A stretch of 21,781 nucleotides of DNA from an uncultured delta proteobacterium (GCA_903872255.1 CAIQJW010000268.1:1-21781), one strand, 5' to 3'. Shown: positions 7,000 through 14,805, counted from the stretch's first letter. Notes: a model not told the origin generated them from the letters alone. Translations and numbers: made by a program.

Positions 7000-7332
7000 C
7001 TATGACGCCTCCTGCCTGAAATTCGCTAAACACGGCAAAGGTCATTTATCCGGACTCATTCTGGGAACCCGTGCTTGTACGAGCAGCGTGGGACATAGCC
7101 GCCTGCCCATTATACCACAATTCACCGGTCCGAAGTAATCCGACCGGCTTAAGCCACCGGGCAATACGCCCGCATGCAATGCATTATCCGGGATGCTCCG
7201 CTGTGCAACACCGCAGAAATTAAGGTCATCAGACGTGATGAACGCATCGTACCCGCTTTTCAATATCTGTGTTATATGTTATGCTTTTGTATCGGGAATG
7301 ATGAGCGATAGAAACAGTTTCAAGGGGGATAC
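7000..7332. other. Divergent intergenic region between galE and the PilZ gene
   Basis: This 333-base gap holds the galE ribosome binding site, a leftward TATAAT box with an inverted repeat (7109-7147) and a weak rightward promoter candidate, TTTTCA (7257-7262) / TATGCT (7280-7285) with 17-base spacing, for the PilZ gene. A 73-codon open frame on the - strand (7042-7263) has no ribosome binding site and contains the galE promoter, so I do not call it a gene. Confidence 0.5.
7109..7147 (-). promoter_or_regulatory. Putative galE promoter with inverted-repeat operator
   Basis: On the - strand a perfect TATAAT (7109-7114) is preceded by a poor -35 (TACTTC or TTACTT at 7132-7138). The -35 region is enclosed by the inverted repeat CCGGTC (7125-7130) / GACCGG (7142-7147). 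A weak -35 inside such a repeat is the arrangement expected for an activator- or repressor-controlled promoter. The leader to galE would be about 100 bases. Confidence 0.45.
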
Positions 7333-7815
7333 ATGAAAAAGGATGTCACAATCTGTTTCAGGACCAATGAAGAGTTGAAGCGCACTCTCGAAACAATAGC
7401 AGAGGTGGAACGACGGTCGCTTTCTTCGATCATAGAAAACATTCTTCATGGCCAGGTAAAAGACAAGGTAGAGCTTAAGGGTACAAAAAAAGAAAGAAGA
7501 AGATATCAGCGCAAAGACGTATCGTTGCCCGCTTTCGTCTACAAGCATGAGGCAAAGGAATCAACGCTCCAAACCGGGAGCGTCATCAGTATTTCGCTTG
7601 GCGGTTTACGGATCTCCATACCAGAGGATTATGAGGTCGTCAATGATGCCGAGTTTGATACCGTCTTCAGCGTACCGAATGAGAAAGCGCCCGTAAAGAT
7701 GCGGTGTTCGATCAAAAGGATAGTTGAGGGCGGCGATTCTACCAAAGAGCTCGGGGCCGACTTCGTTGACGGGGATTTTCCCAGCTATCAGAAATTACAC
7801 AGGTATCTGGCCTGA
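7333..7815 (+). CDS. Ribbon-helix-helix-like plus PilZ domain protein
   Basis: A 160-residue cytoplasmic protein with two parts. Residues 1-40 look like a CopG/Arc ribbon-helix-helix segment: a strand (DVTICFRTN) followed by two helices (EELKRTLETIAEVERRS, then LSSIIENIL). Residues about 53-158 form a PilZ domain, the c-di-GMP receptor fold, with the RxxxR motif at R56-R60 (RRYQRKD). The second motif, normally [D/N]xSxxG, reads S86-I-S88-L-G-G91, lacking the acidic or amide residue. It may therefore couple c-di-GMP to DNA binding, or have lost ligand binding. AAGGGGGAT directly precedes the ATG. It stands alone, and no cyclase or phosphodiesterase is in the window. Confidence 0.8.
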   Translation: MKKDVTICFRTNEELKRTLETIAEVERRSLSSIIENILHGQVKDKVELKGTKKERRRYQRKDVSLPAFVYKHEAKESTLQTGSVISISLGGLRISIPEDYEVVNDAEFDTVFSVPNEKAPVKMRCSIKRIVEGGDSTKELGADFVDGDFPSYQKLHRYLA

Positions 7816-7828
7816 CGGCGGGTTCGCC

Positions 7829-7886
7829 GTAATGGGTCATGGGTTATAGGTGTGAATTATATTACCCGGAACCCATGACCCATTAC
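7829..7886. terminator. 17-bp perfect inverted repeat between convergent genes
   Basis: GTAATGGGTCATGGGTT (7829-7845) is repeated exactly in inverse orientation as AACCCATGACCCATTAC (7870-7886), around a 24-base loop. It lies between the PilZ stop and the radical SAM gene, whose TAA (7883-7885) is inside the right arm. It should act as a bidirectional transcript end, although T-runs are missing on both sides. The words match a dispersed repeat family also seen at 16058-16090 and 17615-17656. Confidence 0.6.
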
Positions 7887-9205
7887 CTGTCTTCTTTAGC
7901 ATATCGTTTCAGACGGTTCAGGTCGTCTTCCGTGAAGCCTTCCCAGGCATAAGGGAAGAGAGCGTTGTTCTGGTAGATAGCGTCCGCGGCAACGGGGAAC
8001 CGGGCGATGTCCTTGAACTGATCGAACATCGGGGTATGGGGGATCGGTGTATATTCAGCTATATGCGGCACAACGTCGAGGGACTTAAGGTAGTCTATCG
8101 CGTGCCTGACGTCCTGCCAGGCCTGACGCGGCAAGCCGGCCAGGATATAGACGCTCAACTGTTCCCGTCGGTATCCGGCATTTTTGAGGGCCCCTATGGC
8201 GCGTTCAAAGATCGCCCCCGTTACTTTGCCGCCCGTCGATGATTGCACGGACGGCTCGATCGATTCAAGGCCGATGCGGACCTCGCGGAACCCGGACCTG
8301 ACAAAAAGCTCCGCTATCTCATCGTCAATAAACGCGGCATTCACGGCATTGGGATTATAGATATCTATGCTATAGGGCAGGCCGGCTATTTTTCGCAAAA
8401 GCGGCTTCGCGAACTTTTCACTTGAATATAAAAGGCTGTCGTCGTACACCACGAACCGCCGAACGCCCCGATCATGCCAGTAAATGATCTCGCTCAGAAC
8501 CGATTCGGGGCTTCGGCGCGTCATTCCCCGATGCATATAGGGTGTCGCGCAGTAGGTGCAGCGAAAGGCGCAGCCAAGCGACGTCAGGATGGGCACGAAC
8601 GGAATATGGTCAAGGAGATCGTGTGCAGGATAGGGCAATATGTCGAGATCATCCAGCATGGGTTTGAACGACAGCGTATACCCGAGCCCGCCCTCGATGA
8701 ACCTGTAAAACGCGCCGATATCGTTCGACGGCACGACGAGGTCCGCCTCTTTGAAATTCCAACGGGCTTGTTCATAGCATAGCGTCGGATATATTCCCCC
8801 CACAACGATCTTCGCCTTCGGGCAGGTCCGCCGGACAATTTCGGAGATCTCAACCGCACCCCTGTACCAGTAGGTCATTATGGACGTGATAAGGACAAGA
8901 TCGGGCGGCTCCCGTGCCGCAAGGATGCGGGTAAACTCATCGGGAGACATGCCGTATCTCCGGAACTGCTTCGGGACCGCCCTTAAGGCGTCAGGTTTCG
9001 GGACCTTCTCCTTAATAAACGGCCCCCGGCCGTCAGGTTTGCGTCTATCTTCCTTTACAAGCATGCAGTCGACAAACTCAACGGGCAGGCCGCTTTGCCT
9101 GAGTATTGATGAAATATAGAGAAGGCCGAGAGGGCTCGACCAGAAATTATAGGCGGCAAAGTCATAAATATGGGGATTGACGGCAAGCACGCGCGGTATA
9201 TGCAC
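7883..9205 (-). CDS. B12-type radical SAM protein (substrate unknown)
   Basis: A 440-residue protein of the B12-binding radical SAM superfamily. Residues about 1-190 form the Rossmann-like cobalamin-type domain (NPHIYDFAAYN, LLYISSIL, KIVVGGIYPT). The [4Fe-4S] motif is C212-x3-C216-x2-C219 in LGCAFRCTYCATPY, followed by the radical SAM barrel with VVYDDSL and EVRIGLES. No DxHxxG cobalamin ligand is evident, so B12 may bind base-off without protein histidine, or not at all. Such enzymes methylate or rearrange lipids, tetrapyrroles and secondary metabolites; I cannot assign a substrate. The start is a GTG at 9205, three bases after the rhomboid stop, with no strong ribosome binding site, so translation probably depends on the preceding gene. 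Confidence 0.85.
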   Translation of the reverse strand: MHIPRVLAVNPHIYDFAAYNFWSSPLGLLYISSILRQSGLPVEFVDCMLVKEDRRKPDGRGPFIKEKVPKPDALRAVPKQFRRYGMSPDEFTRILAAREPPDLVLITSIMTYWYRGAVEISEIVRRTCPKAKIVVGGIYPTLCYEQARWNFKEADLVVPSNDIGAFYRFIEGGLGYTLSFKPMLDDLDILPYPAHDLLDHIPFVPILTSLGCAFRCTYCATPYMHRGMTRRSPESVLSEIIYWHDRGVRRFVVYDDSLLYSSEKFAKPLLRKIAGLPYSIDIYNPNAVNAAFIDDEIAELFVRSGFREVRIGLESIEPSVQSSTGGKVTGAIFERAIGALKNAGYRREQLSVYILAGLPRQAWQDVRHAIDYLKSLDVVPHIAEYTPIPHTPMFDQFKDIARFPVAADAIYQNNALFPYAWEGFTEDDLNRLKRYAKEDR

Positions 9206-9208
9206 GGA

Positions 9209-9883
9209 TCAGGCCCGGGCCCTTCCGGTCCGCCGCCTTGCGAGAAAAAGGAAGGCGAACACGAGCCCGAAAATGAAACCGCCGACATGCGCATACCATG
9301 CGATGCCGTCTACGTTGGCGTAAAGGAATTGCATGAAGAACCAGGCGGTGAGGAGAAGGACCGCCGGGATATCGACTATTTTTATGAATATTACAATTAT
9401 AAGGATCGTTTTTATGCGTGCACGCGGATAACAGACCAGGTATGCCCCCAGTATCCCCGATACGGCCCCGCTCGCACCGATCATCGGGATCTCAGACGAA
9501 GGGTCGTAAAACAGCTGAAAAAGTGCAGCGCATATTCCCGAAATAAAATAGAAGACAAAAAACCCCAGGTGCCCGAGCCGGTCTTCGATATTGTTCCCGA
9601 ATATCCACAGATAGAGCATGTTCCCGATAATATGCAAAAATCCGCCATGGATGAACATGGATGTGAAAATCGTCATTACATTATAAGGCAGGAGATCGTG
9701 ACGTGAAATGAACGATGCGATGAATTCTTTCGGCACAAGACCGAAATATGTGTACATCATCGCACCGGCCGGGGCGTGGAGTATGATGTGCTGCCATACG
9801 AAAATAATGATATTTACAAAGATAAAACCTACTGTTATAATGGGAAAAGTGCGGGTCGGGACATTGTCTTTTAGTGGTATCAT
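9209..9883 (-). CDS. Rhomboid family intramembrane serine protease
   Basis: A 224-residue integral membrane protease that cuts transmembrane helices. The catalytic dyad is S138 in GASGA (136-140) and H199 in WYAHVGGF. The HxxxN motif is H84-N88 in LHIIGNMLYLWIFG, which supplies the oxyanion residue. About six hydrophobic segments are visible (12-34, 66-96, 106-126, 134-152, 158-188, 195-214), matching the six-helix bacterial core. The N-terminus MIPLKDNVPTR is typical of the family. Substrate is unknown. It starts the leftward pair with the radical SAM gene. The ATG lacks a ribosome binding site and lies about ten bases after a putative -10 box, so the mRNA leader may be nearly absent. Confidence 0.93.
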   Translation of the reverse strand: MIPLKDNVPTRTFPIITVGFIFVNIIIFVWQHIILHAPAGAMMYTYFGLVPKEFIASFISRHDLLPYNVMTIFTSMFIHGGFLHIIGNMLYLWIFGNNIEDRLGHLGFFVFYFISGICAALFQLFYDPSSEIPMIGASGAVSGILGAYLVCYPRARIKTILIIVIFIKIVDIPAVLLLTAWFFMQFLYANVDGIAWYAHVGGFIFGLVFAFLFLARRRTGRARA

Positions 9884-9893
9884 TCAATTAAGT

Positions 9894-9922
9894 TCTTTAT
9901 CACGCAATGGTAACCATGTCAA
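9894..9922 (-). promoter_or_regulatory. Putative promoter for the rhomboid/radical SAM pair
   Basis: On the - strand a perfect TTGACA (9917-9922) lies 17 bases from a weak -10, TAAAGA (9894-9899). The predicted start is around 9887, only a few bases before the rhomboid ATG (9883). The intergenic gap to galT is only 63 bases, so the galT promoter must overlap or lie inside the rhomboid gene. Confidence 0.45.
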
Positions 9923-9946
9923 AAAACGAGCAACTGGAGCAAATAC

Positions 9947-10945
9947 ATGCCTGAATTAAGAAAAGACCCCATCATCGACAGATGGGTTATAATTTCGACT
10001 GAAAGAGGCAAAAGGCCTGTCTTTTTCGTCGAAGAAGCACCTCCCGCAAAAGCGGCCGTCTGCCCCTTGTGTCCCGGGAATGAAAGCATGACCCCGCCGC
10101 AGGTTTACGTTGTCCGGGCGCCGGGCGCACCACCCGGTTCGGACTGGTCGTTGAGGGTCGTTCCCAACAAGTTCCCTGCGCTTCGGATCGAAGGCACGCT
10201 CGACCGCGAAGGCTTCGGGATCTATGATAAAATGAACGGGATCGGGGCCCACGAGGTCATTGTCGAGACGCCGAACCACGGTGAGACCCTGTCGGATATG
10301 CCGGTTAACCTGGTGCAGAATGTATTTATCGCTTACAGGGAACGGATACGGGACCTTATGCGGGACACGCGCTTTAAATATATAATGGTATTCAAGAACA
10401 GCGGATCGGTTGCCGGGGCATCGCTCGATCACGCGCATTCGCAGCTCATCGCTCTTCCGATCGTACCGAGACGGGTCTCGGAAGAGATCGGCGGGGGACT
10501 TGCTTATCATAAATACAAAGAGAGATGCATCTTTTGCGATATCGTAGCCCAGGAAAAGGAAGAGGATAAGCGCATTGTCTATGAAAATGAGCGCTATATC
10601 GCTATATCTCCCTATGCATCCCGGTTCCCGTTCGAAACATGGATATTGCCCAAGCAGCATAGCGCGGTGTTTGCCGAACACGACCCGTCTGACAACTATT
10701 ATTCCCTCGCCGAAACACTTTCGATAATCCTGAGAAAATATGTCAAATTGCTCAACGCACCTCCATACAATTATATAATCCACACGGCCCCGGCTGTTAA
10801 TGTTGGGATGGAGCATTTCCACTGGCATATCGAGATCATTCCGCGCCTTACGAAAATGGCCGGGTTTGAATGGGGCACCGGTTTTTACATTAACCCCACT
10901 CCGCCCGAAGAGGCTACGGCATTTCTCAAAGAAACCCAGGTATAG
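9947..10945 (+). CDS. galT: Galactose-1-phosphate uridylyltransferase
   Basis: HIT-superfamily nucleotidyltransferase that exchanges UMP between UDP-glucose and galactose 1-phosphate through a uridylyl-histidine intermediate. The 332 residues contain Zn ligands C39/C42 (CPLCPGNE), H111 (PNHGETL) and the first histidine of the active-site segment SLDHAHSQ (H162, H164). A second half has CIFC (C194, C197) and the C-terminal HFHWHIE motif near 290-295. The nucleophile motif is HAH instead of the usual HPH, a change that leaves both histidines. CTGGAG lies upstream of the ATG. glgA follows after eight bases. Some family members of this type act on other hexose 1-phosphates, so strict galactose specificity is not certain. 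Confidence 0.9.
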   Translation: MPELRKDPIIDRWVIISTERGKRPVFFVEEAPPAKAAVCPLCPGNESMTPPQVYVVRAPGAPPGSDWSLRVVPNKFPALRIEGTLDREGFGIYDKMNGIGAHEVIVETPNHGETLSDMPVNLVQNVFIAYRERIRDLMRDTRFKYIMVFKNSGSVAGASLDHAHSQLIALPIVPRRVSEEIGGGLAYHKYKERCIFCDIVAQEKEEDKRIVYENERYIAISPYASRFPFETWILPKQHSAVFAEHDPSDNYYSLAETLSIILRKYVKLLNAPPYNYIIHTAPAVNVGMEHFHWHIEIIPRLTKMAGFEWGTGFYINPTPPEEATAFLKETQV

Positions 10946-10953
10946 GGGGCATA

Positions 10954-12411
10954 ATGAAGATATTAATTGCATCTCCCGAGATTTATCCGTTTGTGAAGAC
11001 AGGAGGGCTTGCCGATGTAACCGGGGCATTACCGAAGGCCTTGAGGGATATCGGGATGGATGTTCGGGTCATCCTTCCCAAGCATAAAGGGATTGAAGAG
11101 CTTGGTTTCCCGATGCGGTACAGCAATCACCGGATATCGTGCCAGGTTTCGCAGTCTTTTGTGGACGCGGAGGTAGTCGAGAGCGAATATGACGGTATAA
11201 CCGCATACCTGATCGAAAAAGATGAATATTATTACAGGGACTATCTTTACAGTACGCCGGACGGTGACTATCTCGACAATGCAGAACGTTTCATCTTTTT
11301 TGCAAAGAGCATCCTTGAAACGATAAAGGTGACCGGTTTCGTGCCGGACGTTATTCACTGCAATGACTGGGAAACGTCGCTCGCCCCGGTGTTCCTGAAA
11401 ACACTATATAAGACAGATCCCGATCTCGCCAAGGTGGCGACGCTGCTTACGATCCACAACCTGGGATATCAGGGAATATTCTGGCACTACGACATGCACC
11501 TTTTGAATATTGGATGGGAATATTTCACAGCCGAATCCCTGGAGTTTTTCGGCCATATCAATTTCCTGAAGGGCGGCATCGTTTTTTCGGATATTTTGAA
11601 CACCGTCAGTAAACAGTACAGCAAAGAGATCCAGACACCGGATTTCGGATGCGGTCTCGACGGGGCCCTTACGAGCCGCCGGGAAGACCTCTTCGGCATC
11701 GTAAACGGGATCGATTATAATGACTGGAACCCTGAAGCAGACAAATTTATCCCCGTAAAATACAGCGCGGCCGATCCCGGAAATAAAGCGGCGTGCAAAA
11801 AGGCGCTGCAACAGGCATTCGACCTGCCGGCAGACCCTCGTATCCCGCTCGCGGCCACCATATCGCGGCTCGCTGATCAGAAAGGGTTCGATCTTATATC
11901 GGAAGCGATGGAGGAAATGGCCGCTCTCGGCATGCAATACGTTATCCTGGGAACGGGCGAGCGAAAATATCACGATCTTTTGTCGCAGCTTGCCAAAAAA
12001 TTTCCGGGGGTTTTCTCGGTAAGGATCGCATATGATAATGCCCTGGCCCACCTTATAGAGGCCGGCAGCGATCTGTTCCTCATGCCCTCACAGTATGAGC
12101 CATGCGGGCTTAATCAGCTCTACAGTCTTAAATATGGGACCGTTCCCGTTGTTCGGGGCGTCGGCGGCCTCGAAGATACGATCATAGATTATACCCGGTT
12201 TCCTAAAACGGGGACGGGGTTTAAATTTTACGAATATACGAAAGAAGCGATGCTGGATGCCATTGTCCGCGCGCTGTCCCTGTATAGGGACAAAAAATCA
12301 TGGTCGGATCTCGTCGCCCGGTGTATGAAAGAAGATTTTTCATGGGGAAAATCGGCTCGTGAATATGTAGAATTGTACAAAAAAGCGATCGCGAAGCATG
12401 AATCAAGCTGA
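10954..12411 (+). CDS. glgA: Glycogen synthase (ADP-glucose type, GT5)
   Basis: GT-B enzyme that adds glucose from ADP-glucose to the growing alpha-1,4-glucan. The 485 residues match bacterial GlgA (about 480). The N-terminal substrate motif is K15-T-G-G-L (VKTGGLADV). Other signatures are NDWETSLAPVFLK, TIHNLGYQG, NGIDYNDWNPEAD, the C-terminal PSQYEPCGLNQLYSLKYG with E382, and VRGVGGLEDTI. GGGGGC precedes the ATG, eight bases after galT. The end overlaps the following histidine kinase gene by 14 bases. Pairing with galT suggests hexose phosphates are routed to glycogen; glgB, glgC and glgP are not in the window. Confidence 0.95.
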   Translation: MKILIASPEIYPFVKTGGLADVTGALPKALRDIGMDVRVILPKHKGIEELGFPMRYSNHRISCQVSQSFVDAEVVESEYDGITAYLIEKDEYYYRDYLYSTPDGDYLDNAERFIFFAKSILETIKVTGFVPDVIHCNDWETSLAPVFLKTLYKTDPDLAKVATLLTIHNLGYQGIFWHYDMHLLNIGWEYFTAESLEFFGHINFLKGGIVFSDILNTVSKQYSKEIQTPDFGCGLDGALTSRREDLFGIVNGIDYNDWNPEADKFIPVKYSAADPGNKAACKKALQQAFDLPADPRIPLAATISRLADQKGFDLISEAMEEMAALGMQYVILGTGERKYHDLLSQLAKKFPGVFSVRIAYDNALAHLIEAGSDLFLMPSQYEPCGLNQLYSLKYGTVPVVRGVGGLEDTIIDYTRFPKTGTGFKFYEYTKEAMLDAIVRALSLYRDKKSWSDLVARCMKEDFSWGKSAREYVELYKKAIAKHESS

Positions 12412-14134
12412 ATTAATCGGCAAAATTATTGAGATCTCGCATTCCAACCTTGATCTAACGGGCCGGGTCAATGCAATTCTCAACATAATTTCGCAGGATC
12501 TCGGGTTTGAAGATGTCATGGTCTACACTTTTGAGAAGGACAAGCGGCTGACATGCCGGTATTCGAATCAAAAGAGTATACTTTTTGGAATATTAAGCCA
12601 CTATCGCTGCCATATCGGCGAAGGGATCATCGGGAGCGTTGCCCAGCGCAGAACCCCCCAGTTTTTTACGATAAAGGATATATCGCCGAGGTTCGGATGC
12701 CTGTTTTATCCGGAACTCGACGACTATCTTGACAAGTTCAGGACCTTTTCTTTCCTGCCCCTTTCAGACGACAGCTACCTGTTCGGGGTTATTGTTCTGT
12801 GTTCATACAGTCACGACCGCTTACAGGATCAGGAGAAGGTGCTGTTGTCGGTCATTTCCCGTGAACTGGGAGGCATCCTGCGTTCATTCGAACTCATTCT
12901 CTCATCGAAAAAGCGGATCAGCGAACTGGCGATGCTCTCTGAACTCGGAAAGATCCTGACATCGAACGTTGAGCCGCAGGAACTCCTGAAAAGCATTGCC
13001 CTCGTTATAGCCAAATCGCTGAGCGCCTCTTTTGTTTCGGTGAAATTGGAATATCCGCTCCTTAAACTTGATACCCAGCGTTTCACATATGGCGTAATAA
13101 ACCCCGAAACACAGGAACACGTGGACCAGCTCGAAAAATCGGCCATCAAACTTCTCCGCCCGGTTTCCCTGCGTAACGGTACCCAGGAGCAGTTCGACCG
13201 TCCTCCGGTATATTCGCTCTACTCAGCGCCGATCCTTTCGAAGAACCGGGTGCTCGGCACGATCACGCTGTGCGGCGATAACACCGAACAACAGACGAGC
13301 ATGGAGGAAAACGGCCAGTATATTATCAATACTATCTCAAATTATATATCCAGCGGGCTTGAGAATACCCTCCTCAATTCCCGGTTGAGGAATGTGGTGC
13401 GGGAACTTACCGATGCGCAGAAAAGGCTGATCGAACAGGAAAAATTCCGCAGCCTGGGTGAAATGACGGCCAATATTGCCCACGAGATCAAGAACCCGCT
13501 TGTTATCATAGGCGGCTTCACAAAGCGGCTTGCAAAAAAGATGCAGAACGACCATACGGAAAATCGCTATATAAACATTATCCTTAACGAGGTTCAGCGG
13601 CTCGAGACCATCCTGAACGAGATACTGCACTATGTCAAAGAGAGCCAGCCGTTCGAGGAATCGTGCAAGCTTCAGGATTTTCTCGAGGATATTCTTTATA
13701 TCCTTTCTTCTGATCCGGCATGGGAATCTATAACAATAATCAAAGATTTCGACCAGGGGCTCGAACCGGTATCCTGCGATAGCCAGCAATTAAAACAGGT
13801 ATTCATCAACCTGATGATGAATGCTTTTGAAGCAATGCACGGTACGGGGACCATATCTGTCAAGGTACGCAGGGTAATGTATGACGGACGGCCATTTGCC
13901 GCCGCATCTGTTGCCGATACGGGCGGCGGCATCGACCCCGCTATTATTGACAATATATTCAACCCCTTCTTTACGACAAAAGAGCGCGGGACAGGGCTTG
14001 GCCTGGCAATTTCGAACAAGATAATTACAAATCATAAAGGACACGTTGAAGTTGAAAATGTGGCTGGAAAAGGGGTCACATTCATTGTGTACCTCCCTAT
14101 GAAAAATATTACGATGCAAGAGGAGCTTACATGA
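12398..14134 (+). CDS. GAF-domain sensor histidine kinase
   Basis: Soluble sensor kinase of 578 residues without membrane segments. Two GAF-like domains (about 15-165 and 185-325) precede a HisKA domain with phospho-acceptor H362 in IAHEIKNPL. The HATPase_c domain follows, with N-box NLMMNAFEAM (N471, N475), DTGGGI and the TGLGL lid motif after FFTTKERG. The first GAF has cysteines (SHYRCHIGEG, RFGCLFYP) that could bind metal or sense redox; this is inference. It begins inside glgA (14-base overlap) and ends over the start of a receiver protein (four-base overlap), so it is coupled to both. An energy- or glycogen-related signal is plausible but not shown. Confidence 0.92.
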   Translation: MNQAELIGKIIEISHSNLDLTGRVNAILNIISQDLGFEDVMVYTFEKDKRLTCRYSNQKSILFGILSHYRCHIGEGIIGSVAQRRTPQFFTIKDISPRFGCLFYPELDDYLDKFRTFSFLPLSDDSYLFGVIVLCSYSHDRLQDQEKVLLSVISRELGGILRSFELILSSKKRISELAMLSELGKILTSNVEPQELLKSIALVIAKSLSASFVSVKLEYPLLKLDTQRFTYGVINPETQEHVDQLEKSAIKLLRPVSLRNGTQEQFDRPPVYSLYSAPILSKNRVLGTITLCGDNTEQQTSMEENGQYIINTISNYISSGLENTLLNSRLRNVVRELTDAQKRLIEQEKFRSLGEMTANIAHEIKNPLVIIGGFTKRLAKKMQNDHTENRYINIILNEVQRLETILNEILHYVKESQPFEESCKLQDFLEDILYILSSDPAWESITIIKDFDQGLEPVSCDSQQLKQVFINLMMNAFEAMHGTGTISVKVRRVMYDGRPFAAASVADTGGGIDPAIIDNIFNPFFTTKERGTGLGLAISNKIITNHKGHVEVENVAGKGVTFIVYLPMKNITMQEELT

Positions 14135-14487
14135 AAAGAAAAGTACTCGTTGTCGACGATGAGGAAAATATCAGGCTCTTGTTCAAAGAAGAACTTGAAG
14201 AAGAGGGCTATGAGGTCGATACCGCGTCGAACGGCCTTGAAGCCCTTGAAAAGGTCAAGGCCACTTCATTTGACATTATCGTGCTTGATATAAAAATGCC
14301 GGTCATGGACGGCATCCAGGCGCTCAATGCGATAAAGAACACGAACAAGGACCAGCCGGTCATTCTTTGCTCGGCCTACGGGGAATTCAAGCAGGATCTG
14401 TCGAGTTGGGTATCGGATGGCTATGTTGTCAAATCCGCAGATACCCGGGAGCTCAAAGAAACGATCAAAGAGATACTAAGCCGGTGA
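14131..14487 (+). CDS. Single-domain response regulator (CheY-like)
   Basis: A 118-residue protein consisting only of a receiver domain: acidic pocket D9/D10, phospho-acceptor D53 (VLDIKMPVMDG), S81 in VILCSAYG and conserved K101 in YVVKSAD. There is no output domain, so it must act by protein contact, as a phosphorelay intermediate or as a phosphate sink. The ATG overlaps the preceding kinase by four bases, making it the obvious partner. Nothing downstream on the same strand is part of the operon, because the tRNA that follows has its own promoter. Confidence 0.92.
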   Translation: MKRKVLVVDDEENIRLLFKEELEEEGYEVDTASNGLEALEKVKATSFDIIVLDIKMPVMDGIQALNAIKNTNKDQPVILCSAYGEFKQDLSSWVSDGYVVKSADTRELKETIKEILSR

Positions 14488-14502
14488 TATGCTACAAATG
14501 CC

Positions 14503-14532
14503 TTGCCATGATGGCCGGTTATGGACTATGAT
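14503..14532 (+). promoter_or_regulatory. Promoter of tRNA-Ala
   Basis: TTGCCA (14503-14508) and TATGAT (14527-14532), each one mismatch from consensus, are separated by 18 bases. The predicted start near 14539 leaves about five bases of 5' leader before the tRNA, a normal short precursor. It lies in the 56-base gap after the response regulator gene. Confidence 0.55.
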
Positions 14533-14543
14533 TATGGCAATCC

Positions 14544-14618
14544 GGGGGTGTAGCTCAGCGGGAGAGCACCTCGTTCGCAACGAGGGGGCCACGGGTTCAA
14601 TCCCCGTCACCTCCACCA
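14544..14618 (+). tRNA. tRNA-Ala (anticodon CGC)
   Basis: A complete 75-base cloverleaf with encoded CCA. The acceptor GGGGGTG pairs with CACCTCC and includes the G3-U70 wobble pair that is the alanine identity signal. The D arm is GCTC-AGCGGGA-GAGC. The anticodon stem-loop CCTCG-TTCGCAA-CGAGG gives anticodon CGC at 14576-14578, which reads GCG. The variable loop has five bases, and the T arm is ACGGG-TTCAATC-CCCGT. The discriminator is A. It is a single tRNA with no neighbouring tRNAs and no repeat of its 3' end in the window, so there is no sign of an integrated element. Confidence 0.96.
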
Positions 14619-14769
14619 TTTTGCAGCATGCCGCGTTTTCAATCGATACAGATATTCCGTCTGCACAAAGAGACATAAAGTCCATTTTATAGTTCATACG
14701 GAAGCGTTTTTTCATTTTCATTACCGCGTTTTCAGGGCGAAATATAAATAAAAAATAACACGTAAAAAT

Positions 14770-14799
14770 TTGACATTTATTCACCTGTTAACTTATAAT
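14770..14799 (+). promoter_or_regulatory. Consensus sigma-70 promoter giving a leaderless lipoprotein mRNA
   Basis: TTGACA (14770-14775) and TATAAT (14794-14799) are both perfect, with 18-base spacing and a very A-rich upstream tract (about 14741-14769) resembling an UP element. The start of transcription six to eight bases after the -10 box falls at 14805-14807, on the A of the lipoprotein ATG (14806). Confidence 0.75.
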
Positions 14800-14805
14800 C
14801 ACACG

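Noticed and set aside
7042..7263. 73-codon open frame on the - strand upstream of galE
   Set aside because: It has no ribosome binding site, matches no family I know, and contains the TATAAT box and inverted repeat of the presumed galE promoter.
7142..7332. c-di-GMP riboswitch upstream of the PilZ gene
   Set aside because: I looked for the GEMM-type core on both strands and found no matching conserved segments.
9956..11029. 357-codon - strand open frame
   Set aside because: It is a shadow of galT, which has all active-site motifs; the antisense product has no recognisable domain.
14489..14692. 67-codon + strand frame and a - strand frame (14476-14784) across the tRNA
   Set aside because: They are translations of the tRNA-Ala gene; the tRNA cloverleaf explains the sequence.
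14631..14734. CCGCGTTTTCA direct repeat (14631-14641 and 14724-14734) next to the tRNA as an attachment site
   Set aside because: It does not copy the tRNA 3' end, encloses only 82 bases, and no integrase is present.
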